From an uncultured Lachnospiraceae bacterium (lineage in GTDB: Bacteria; Bacillota; Clostridia; Lachnospirales; Lachnospiraceae): DNA of 11,083 bases. Position 1 is the first letter of the stretch. Each line of letters starts with the position of its first letter. The notes under the pieces are model-generated. The model was not told where the DNA came from. It made no database searches and saw only the letters and a program-made list of their open reading frames with translations. Both the position numbers and the translations under genes were made by a program. Below, one piece after another: positions 6,725-11,083 of the stretch. Location: NCBI GenBank assembly GCA_937901625.1, contig CALDIE010000287.1, forward strand, positions 1 through 11,083, written 5' to 3'.

Positions 6725-6753
6725 TTGAAAAATTAAATAAAGCGCACTATAAT
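6725..6753 (+). promoter_or_regulatory. Strong sigma-A promoter of the ABC-ygbA-ybaN operon
   Basis: TTGAAA (6725-6730), a 17-nt spacer and a perfect TATAAT (6748-6753). The expected start is near 6760, about 43 nt before the ATG at 6803. It is the best promoter in the window, and no other promoter is obvious inside the four-gene operon. Confidence 0.85.
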
Positions 6754-6756
6754 AGA

Positions 6757-6775
6757 TTAGCGTTGGCTAACCACA
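6757..6775 (+). promoter_or_regulatory. Operator-like palindrome resembling a DtxR/IdeR iron box
   Basis: TTAGC-GTTG-GCTAA (6757-6770) is a perfect 5-bp inverted repeat just after the -10 box, over the expected transcription start. The 19-nt stretch 6757-6775 matches the published DtxR/IdeR consensus (TWAGGTTAGSCTAACCTWA) at 14 of 19 positions, including eight in a row over the right half (GGCTAACC). The two readings have different symmetry centres, so the true recognition element is uncertain. The location fits a repressor that blocks initiation. Confidence 0.5.
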
Positions 6776-6802
6776 TTCAAAAAAACCGAAAGGACGCTTT
6801 AT

Positions 6803-8533
6803 ATGTTTGACAAACGACTTATGCAGATGTGCCCCGAGAGCCGTAAATATATCATCGGTAATATCATCCTGCAGTTTCTGGAGCTATGCTGCAACACGGC
6901 GATGATCCTCGTTATCGCCTTTTCGGTACAGAATCTGTATGACAAAATGTGGGGCGTATCCGATCTTGTCGTTCCCGCCGCAGTTATCGCAGCAACGGTC
7001 GTGCTGCGATTTTTCACTACAAAATACGCAACGAGAATGAGCTATCTCGCTTCGCGCACGGTCAAGCGCGTTATGCGCGAGAGGATCTATTCAAAGCTTC
7101 TGCGGCTCGGTACCTCCTACCGAGAACACGTCACGACGGCGGAATTGGTGCAGGAGAGCGTCGAGGGCGTGGATCAGCTGGAAAGCTATTTCGGGCAATA
7201 TGTGCCGCAGTTTTTCTACGCGTTTATGGCACCAATCGCGCTGTTTTTCCTGTTCGGCTTTGGCGGGTCGTGGAAGGTGGCGGCGGTGCTTCTTATCTGC
7301 GTACCGCTGATCCCCGGCGCGATAATGATGGTGCAGAAGATCGCAAAGAGAATACTTTCGAAATACTGGGGACAGTATACGAAGCTCGGGAGTACGTTCC
7401 TCGAAAATCTGCAGGGTATGACTACCCTTAAAACTTATCAGGCTGACGAATACAAAAACGAGCAGATGAATAAGGAATCTGAGCATTTCAGAAAAGTTAC
7501 CATGGCGGTGCTTACGATGCAGCTCAACTCCGTCACGATAATGGACTTCGTCGCCTACGGCGGCGCGGCGCTCGGTATTTTGCTTGCGGCGCGCGCATTT
7601 TTAAACGGCGAACTCGGTCTTGCCAACGTGATCTTTATGATCCTTTTATCCGCCGAATTCTTCCTGCCCATGCGCCGTCTCGGAAGCTATTTCCACGTTG
7701 CGATGAACGGCATGGCGGCAAGCGATAAAATATTCAAATTCTTAAACGAAGACGAGCCCGCCGAGAAAACGGAAACGGTAAATTGCGGCGATATCGAGCT
7801 GAAAGACGTTCGCTTCTCCTACAATAAGGACAGAGAAGTCCTGCACGGCGTGGATATCACCGTGCCGAGGGGCAGTTTTATCGGTATAGTCGGTGAATCA
7901 GGCAGCGGAAAATCCACAGTTGCTTCGCTCATTATGGGCAGAAATACGTTAGATTCCGGCAGTCTAACGGTCGACGGCAAAGAGATCGGCGCCGTATCCG
8001 AGGACAGCCTGATGAAGACGATCACCTATATCGGCTTCGGCTCCGTGTTCTTCAAAGGAACGGTCAGAGAAAACCTGCTCCTTGCGGATAAGAAAACGCC
8101 GGAAGAAAAACTGTGGAGAGTCCTTACAGACTGCAATCTGGCTGATTTTTTAAAGAACGAAAACGGGCTCGATACCGAACTGCTTGAAAACGCGGGCAAT
8201 CTCTCAGGCGGTCAGAAACAGCGTCTCGCGCTTGCCCGCGCGATCCTACACGACAGCCCGGTATACATATTTGACGAGGCGACGAGCAATATCGACGTGG
8301 AAAGCGAAGAGGCGATCTTGAAACAGATACACGCTCTTTCTGAAGAAAAAACGGTAATAATGATCTCTCACAGGCTTGCAAACGTCGTACGCGCCGACCG
8401 GATCTACTGCATGGAAAACGGAAATATATCCGAATACGGCAGTCACGAACAGCTTATAAAGAATAACGGCGTTTACGCGAATCTGTGGAAAACGCAGCAG
8501 GCGCTTGAAAACTATGGGAAGGAGGCTGTGTAA
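6803..8533 (+). CDS. ABC exporter-fold permease/ATPase subunit, CydD type
   Basis: A 576-residue half-transporter in the inner membrane, expected to pair with the next gene product. The membrane domain (about residues 1-310) has hydrophobic segments near 17-45, 52-72, 133-154, 157-178, 243-264 and 272-292. The loop EGVDQLESYFGQYVPQFFY (121-139) is characteristic of CydD-like proteins, the family that includes the E. coli thiol exporter. The ATPase domain has Walker A GESGSGKST (364-372), signature LSGGQ (467-471), Walker B VYIFDE (487-492) with catalytic E492, and switch His H523. Where the Q-loop glutamine is expected (about 412) the sequence reads YIGFGSVFF, so that glutamine is missing. 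AAAGGA 8 nt upstream supports the ATG. The substrate cannot be told from sequence. ATA isoleucine codons are more common here than in ileS. Confidence 0.92.
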   Translation: MFDKRLMQMCPESRKYIIGNIILQFLELCCNTAMILVIAFSVQNLYDKMWGVSDLVVPAAVIAATVVLRFFTTKYATRMSYLASRTVKRVMRERIYSKLLRLGTSYREHVTTAELVQESVEGVDQLESYFGQYVPQFFYAFMAPIALFFLFGFGGSWKVAAVLLICVPLIPGAIMMVQKIAKRILSKYWGQYTKLGSTFLENLQGMTTLKTYQADEYKNEQMNKESEHFRKVTMAVLTMQLNSVTIMDFVAYGGAALGILLAARAFLNGELGLANVIFMILLSAEFFLPMRRLGSYFHVAMNGMAASDKIFKFLNEDEPAEKTETVNCGDIELKDVRFSYNKDREVLHGVDITVPRGSFIGIVGESGSGKSTVASLIMGRNTLDSGSLTVDGKEIGAVSEDSLMKTITYIGFGSVFFKGTVRENLLLADKKTPEEKLWRVLTDCNLADFLKNENGLDTELLENAGNLSGGQKQRLALARAILHDSPVYIFDEATSNIDVESEEAILKQIHALSEEKTVIMISHRLANVVRADRIYCMENGNISEYGSHEQLIKNNGVYANLWKTQQALENYGKEAV

Positions 8534-8534
8534 G

Positions 8535-10193
8535 ATGAAAAAGCAAAGCAAAATAACAATTCTTTTCCGTATGGTAAAACTCGTCAAGCCGCTTGCCGGC
8601 TTTATGATACTTGCCGTGATAATGGGCACGCTCGGATTTTTGTGCGCGCAGTTCATACCGATAATCGGCAGCGTCATCGTCGTTCACGGGCTTGACGCCG
8701 ATTGGACGGCGTCACTGACGCCCCTCTTCGTCACGCTGATCGTTATCGCCCTGATGCGCGCGGTGCTTAAGTACGGTGAACAGCGTACAAACCATTACAT
8801 AGCCTTCACGCTTCTCGCCATTATCCGTAATAAAGTGTTCAAAGCTCTGCGCCGTTTATGTCCCGCGAAGCTGGAAGGGAGGGACAAGGGCGACCTGATC
8901 TCGCTTATCACCTCAGACGTGGAGTTGCTCGAAGTTTTCTATGCGCACACGATCTCGCCGATCTGCATAGCGCTTCTAGTCGAGCTTGTAATGGTGATCT
9001 TCATCGGTTCGTACCATTTCAGCCTCGGTCTGCTCGCACTCTGTGCTTTCGTGTTTGTTGGCGCGATCCTTCCGCTTATCATCTCTAAACGCAGCGGGAC
9101 ACTCGGCGACGAGCTGCGCGCCGATAACGGCGCTCTGGCGGCGTATATGTTAGAAAGCATCAGAGGGCTTGACGAGACAGTGCAGTACGGCGGAGGCGCC
9201 GAGCGCCTTGTATGTCTCACCGAAAAAACGAAAGAGCTTTCGGCAAAACAGGGAAAGCTCAATAAACTCACCGGCACGAATCTCGCACTTGCTAACACGT
9301 TCATCCTCTTCTTCGATATAGTGATGCTTGCGCTCTGCACGGCGCTTTATCATAACGGCGTCGTCGGCTTTGACGGATTTTTGATCCCGCTTGTCGCTCT
9401 TATGTCCTCCTTCGGTCCGGTCACTGCGCTGGCGAGTCTCGGAACGACGCTTCAGGCAACGGTCGCCTCAGGCGCGCGTGTGCTTGCCGTGATCGATGAG
9501 GAACCGGAGACGGATGACGTGACCGGAAAAGCTCCGGTATCGTTTGAGGGCGCGGCGGTCGATCACGTCACGTTCTCATACGGCGGCGAGATGGTGCTTT
9601 GCGACGTGTCGATGGATTATCCCGAAAATAAAATCGTCGGTATCGTAGGTAAAAGCGGCTGCGGCAAATCCACGCTGTTAAAGCTGCTCATGCGCTTCTG
9701 GAAAACGAACGTGGGAACGGTCTCCGTTTCCGGCAAAAGCGTCGACGAGATCAACACCTCAAACCTGCGCGATATGGAAAGCTATATGACGCAGGAAACG
9801 CAGCTGTTCAAGGATACGATATCGAACAATATACGTATCGGCAGGCTCGGCGCGACAGAGGAGGAAGTCGTTGAAGCGAGCAAAAAGGCGGCGGTGCACG
9901 ATTTCATCATGACGCTGCCGGACGGGTATGAAACGCAGGTCGGTGAACTGGGAGAGACGCTTTCCGGCGGCGAGCGGCAGCGGATAGGTCTGGCGAGAGC
10001 GTTTCTGCACGACGCGCCGTTCATGCTCCTTGACGAGCCTACGAGCAATCTCGACAGCCTCAATGAGGCGGTGATCCTGCAATCTCTCAAAGAGGAATCG
10101 AACGGCAAGACCGTCGTACTCGTGTCTCACCGCAGATCTACGGTACGTATAGCCGACGAAGTGATCGCCATGGAAAACGGGAGAGTATCTTGA
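8535..10193 (+). CDS. ABC exporter-fold permease/ATPase subunit, CydC type
   Basis: A 552-residue half-transporter, the likely partner of the preceding subunit. Six hydrophobic segments fall near residues 20-41, 58-79, 134-157, 162-184, 247-272 and 278-300. The ATPase domain is complete: Walker A GKSGCGKST (372-380), Q-loop glutamine Q420 in YMTQETQLF, signature LSGGE (476-480), Walker B FMLLDE (496-501) and switch His H532. The protein stops 20 residues after that His, at MENGRVS, and so lacks the short EQGTHEEL-type tail common in exporters. The ATG at 8535 has GGAAGGAGG 9 nt upstream and lies 1 nt after the previous stop, so an in-frame TTG at 8505 inside the previous gene is not needed. 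The stop overlaps the next start (TTGA). CydDC in E. coli exports cysteine and glutathione and supports cytochrome bd and NO tolerance, but this pair may carry something else. Confidence 0.92.
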   Translation: MKKQSKITILFRMVKLVKPLAGFMILAVIMGTLGFLCAQFIPIIGSVIVVHGLDADWTASLTPLFVTLIVIALMRAVLKYGEQRTNHYIAFTLLAIIRNKVFKALRRLCPAKLEGRDKGDLISLITSDVELLEVFYAHTISPICIALLVELVMVIFIGSYHFSLGLLALCAFVFVGAILPLIISKRSGTLGDELRADNGALAAYMLESIRGLDETVQYGGGAERLVCLTEKTKELSAKQGKLNKLTGTNLALANTFILFFDIVMLALCTALYHNGVVGFDGFLIPLVALMSSFGPVTALASLGTTLQATVASGARVLAVIDEEPETDDVTGKAPVSFEGAAVDHVTFSYGGEMVLCDVSMDYPENKIVGIVGKSGCGKSTLLKLLMRFWKTNVGTVSVSGKSVDEINTSNLRDMESYMTQETQLFKDTISNNIRIGRLGATEEEVVEASKKAAVHDFIMTLPDGYETQVGELGETLSGGERQRIGLARAFLHDAPFMLLDEPTSNLDSLNEAVILQSLKEESNGKTVVLVSHRRSTVRIADEVIAMENGRVS

Positions 10194-10531
10194 AGGACGT
10201 ACAAACTAAGCGTGAGCGGGAAAAACGGATGGTCAGCGAGATGATCTCGCTTTACTGCCGAAAAAAGCACGCCACAAAAAAAGGCGGGCTCTGCTCTGAA
10301 TGTGCAAAACTCGCCGAATATGCCAGACAGCGCAGTGATAAATGTCCCTTTATGGAGAACAAGACATTCTGCTCCAACTGCCGTGTACATTGCTACAAGC
10401 CTGAAATGCGCGAAAAGATCCGTGCGGTCATGCGCTTTTCGGGACCGAGGATGATCTTTCATCACCCAGTCGTCGCGATGCGTCACGTGATCCTGACAAA
10501 GTGTGAAAAGAAAAGGATGGAACATAAATGA
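10190..10531 (+). CDS. ygbA: YgbA-family Cys-rich protein ('nitrous oxide-stimulated promoter' family)
   Basis: A 113-residue soluble protein. The core reads VSEMISLYC, then GLCSEC (C35, C38), then CPFMENKTFCSNCRVHCYKP (C52, C61, C64, C68), then MREKIRAVMRFSGPRMIFHHP. This matches my knowledge of the YgbA family, whose E. coli member is controlled by the NO sensor NsrR and helps recovery from nitrosative stress; the biochemical activity is not established. The clustered cysteines (also C23 and C105) suggest a metal or Fe-S site, which is inference. The start is TTG at 10190, overlapping the ABC stop as TTGA, with GGGAG 6 nt upstream. The later ATG at 10229 would cut into the conserved N-terminus. 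The stop overlaps the next ATG (ATGA), so all three genes are translationally coupled. Confidence 0.85.
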   Translation: MKDVQTKREREKRMVSEMISLYCRKKHATKKGGLCSECAKLAEYARQRSDKCPFMENKTFCSNCRVHCYKPEMREKIRAVMRFSGPRMIFHHPVVAMRHVILTKCEKKRMEHK

Positions 10532-10986
10532 AACTCAAACGTATCATATTCGCTTCTCTCGGGCTGATCTGCTTTGCTCTCGGTACGGTCGGCGTATTTC
10601 TGCCGATCCTTCCCACTACGCCGTTTTACCTTGCCACGCTGTTTTTCTTCGCCAACAGCTCCGAGCGTCTGCACACATGGTTCCTCGGCACTAAGCTGTA
10701 TAAAAAACACCTTGAAAGCTTTGTGAAAAAGCGCGGTATGCTTCTATCCACCAAGCTTTCAATCATCATCACGGTAACGCTTTTAATGGGCTTCGGGTTC
10801 TTTATGATGGCAAGAAAGGGAATCTGGATCCCGTGCATCATCCTCGCCGTCGTGTGGATCTGCCATATCCTTTATTTCGTCTTCCGTGTGAAAACGATCT
10901 CCAAGGAAGAGCAGGCTGAGACAGAACGGCGGGAAATGGAAGAATCCGATTCGAAAGAGGATACTATATCCGGCGGAAAAGAATAG
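10528..10986 (+). CDS. ybaN: YbaN family (DUF454) inner-membrane protein
   Basis: A 152-residue membrane protein of unknown biochemical role. The N-terminal block LGTVGVFLPILPTTPFYLATLFFFANSSERLHTW (18-51) carries the family signature of a glycine/proline-rich hydrophobic hairpin, LP-LPTTPF and the SSERLH segment. Hydrophobic segments fall near residues 5-25, 31-43, 78-94 and 99-119. The tail from 124 on is highly charged (many E and K), likely cytosolic, and longer than usual for the family as I recall it. The ATG overlaps the ygbA stop by ATGA. As I recall, E. coli ybaN has been listed among Fur-repressed genes, which would fit the iron-box-like operator of this operon. It is the last gene of the operon; only a hairpin at 11037-11068 follows. 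Confidence 0.88.
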   Translation: MKLKRIIFASLGLICFALGTVGVFLPILPTTPFYLATLFFFANSSERLHTWFLGTKLYKKHLESFVKKRGMLLSTKLSIIITVTLLMGFGFFMMARKGIWIPCIILAVVWICHILYFVFRVKTISKEEQAETERREMEESDSKEDTISGGKE

Positions 10987-11036
10987 ATCTTCTGTAAACC
11001 GACATATTATGATGTTGGGGTCAAAAGATGATATCC

Positions 11037-11068
11037 GGAGCGTTTCGCCCTTCGGGCTCCCACGCTCC
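11037..11068. other. Strong two-part hairpin after the operon
   Basis: GGAGCGT (11037-11043) pairs with ACGCTCC (11062-11068), and an inner GCCC (11047-11050) pairs with GGGC (11054-11057) across a TTC loop. No U-tract follows on either strand, so it is not a typical rho-independent terminator. It may belong to an interspersed repeat or protect the mRNA 3' end. Confidence 0.6.
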
Positions 11069-11083
11069 TCCCACATTCCGCAC

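Larger units (their letters stand above)
6515..6802. other. Divergent promoter region between ileS and the ABC operon
   Basis: A stretch of 288 bases without a supported gene. It contains the ileS leader (about 100 nt), the ileS promoter, a 9-bp inverted repeat spanning the centre (arms 6614-6622 and 6713-6721), and the ABC operon promoter with its operator-like palindrome. I looked for T-box landmarks (AGGGUGGNACCGCG-like anti-terminator sequence) on the ileS side and found none. Confidence 0.8.

Noticed and set aside
8505..8534. Upstream TTG start for the second ABC gene
   Set aside because: It lies inside the first ABC gene without a good ribosome binding site, while the ATG at 8535 has AAGGAGG at proper distance and follows the previous stop by 1 nt.
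10783..11076. 97-codon minus-strand frame at the right end
   Set aside because: Most of it is antisense to ybaN, and the remainder covers the hairpin and repeat motif. It has no family resemblance.

Overview
The window looks like a chromosomal segment from a Clostridia bacterium, most likely a Lachnospiraceae-type gut Firmicute. The reasons are strong AAGGAGG-like ribosome binding sites, sigma-A promoters of the TTGAAA/TATAAT type, a Firmicutes-style glycogen phosphorylase, endonuclease III and a long type-2 isoleucyl-tRNA synthetase. This placement is an inference from family resemblance, not a database result.

Layout. Positions 1-1419 (minus) hold the N-terminal 473 codons of glycogen phosphorylase, which runs off the window. 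Positions 1532-2173 (minus) hold endonuclease III (nth). From 2174 to 2469 there is no gene. This gap holds a tandem array of 37-38 bp units (2211-2380) and two interleaved promoters facing opposite ways. Positions 2470-3027 (plus) encode an unrecognised membrane protein: three predicted transmembrane segments joined to a small cytosolic Cys-X2-Cys domain. Positions 3028-3310 hold five 15-bp tandem repeats, a strong terminator hairpin lying between the two convergent genes, and a diverged 40-bp direct repeat with a 10-bp inverted repeat. Positions 3311-6514 (minus) encode isoleucyl-tRNA synthetase, without a recognisable T-box upstream. Positions 6515-6802 are a divergent promoter region.

Positions 6803-10986 (plus) form a tightly packed four-gene operon: two ABC exporter-fold subunits of the CydD/CydC type, a Cys-rich YgbA-family protein ('nitrous oxide-stimulated promoter' family) and a YbaN/DUF454 membrane protein. 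The junctions are 1 nt, TTGA and ATGA. It has a near-consensus promoter (TTGAAA, 17 nt, TATAAT). A palindromic site overlaps the expected transcription start and also matches 14 of 19 positions of the DtxR/IdeR iron-box consensus. The operon is the most interesting part: it joins a heterodimeric exporter with one Q-loop-less half-site to two poorly understood proteins that have separate links, in other bacteria, to NO stress and iron. I infer a role in metal, heme or thiol/redox homeostasis; the substrate is unknown. Its use of ATA isoleucine codons differs from ileS and nth, which hints at a different origin.

The last 97 bases hold no gene that I can support, only a strong two-part hairpin and a motif also found near 2400.
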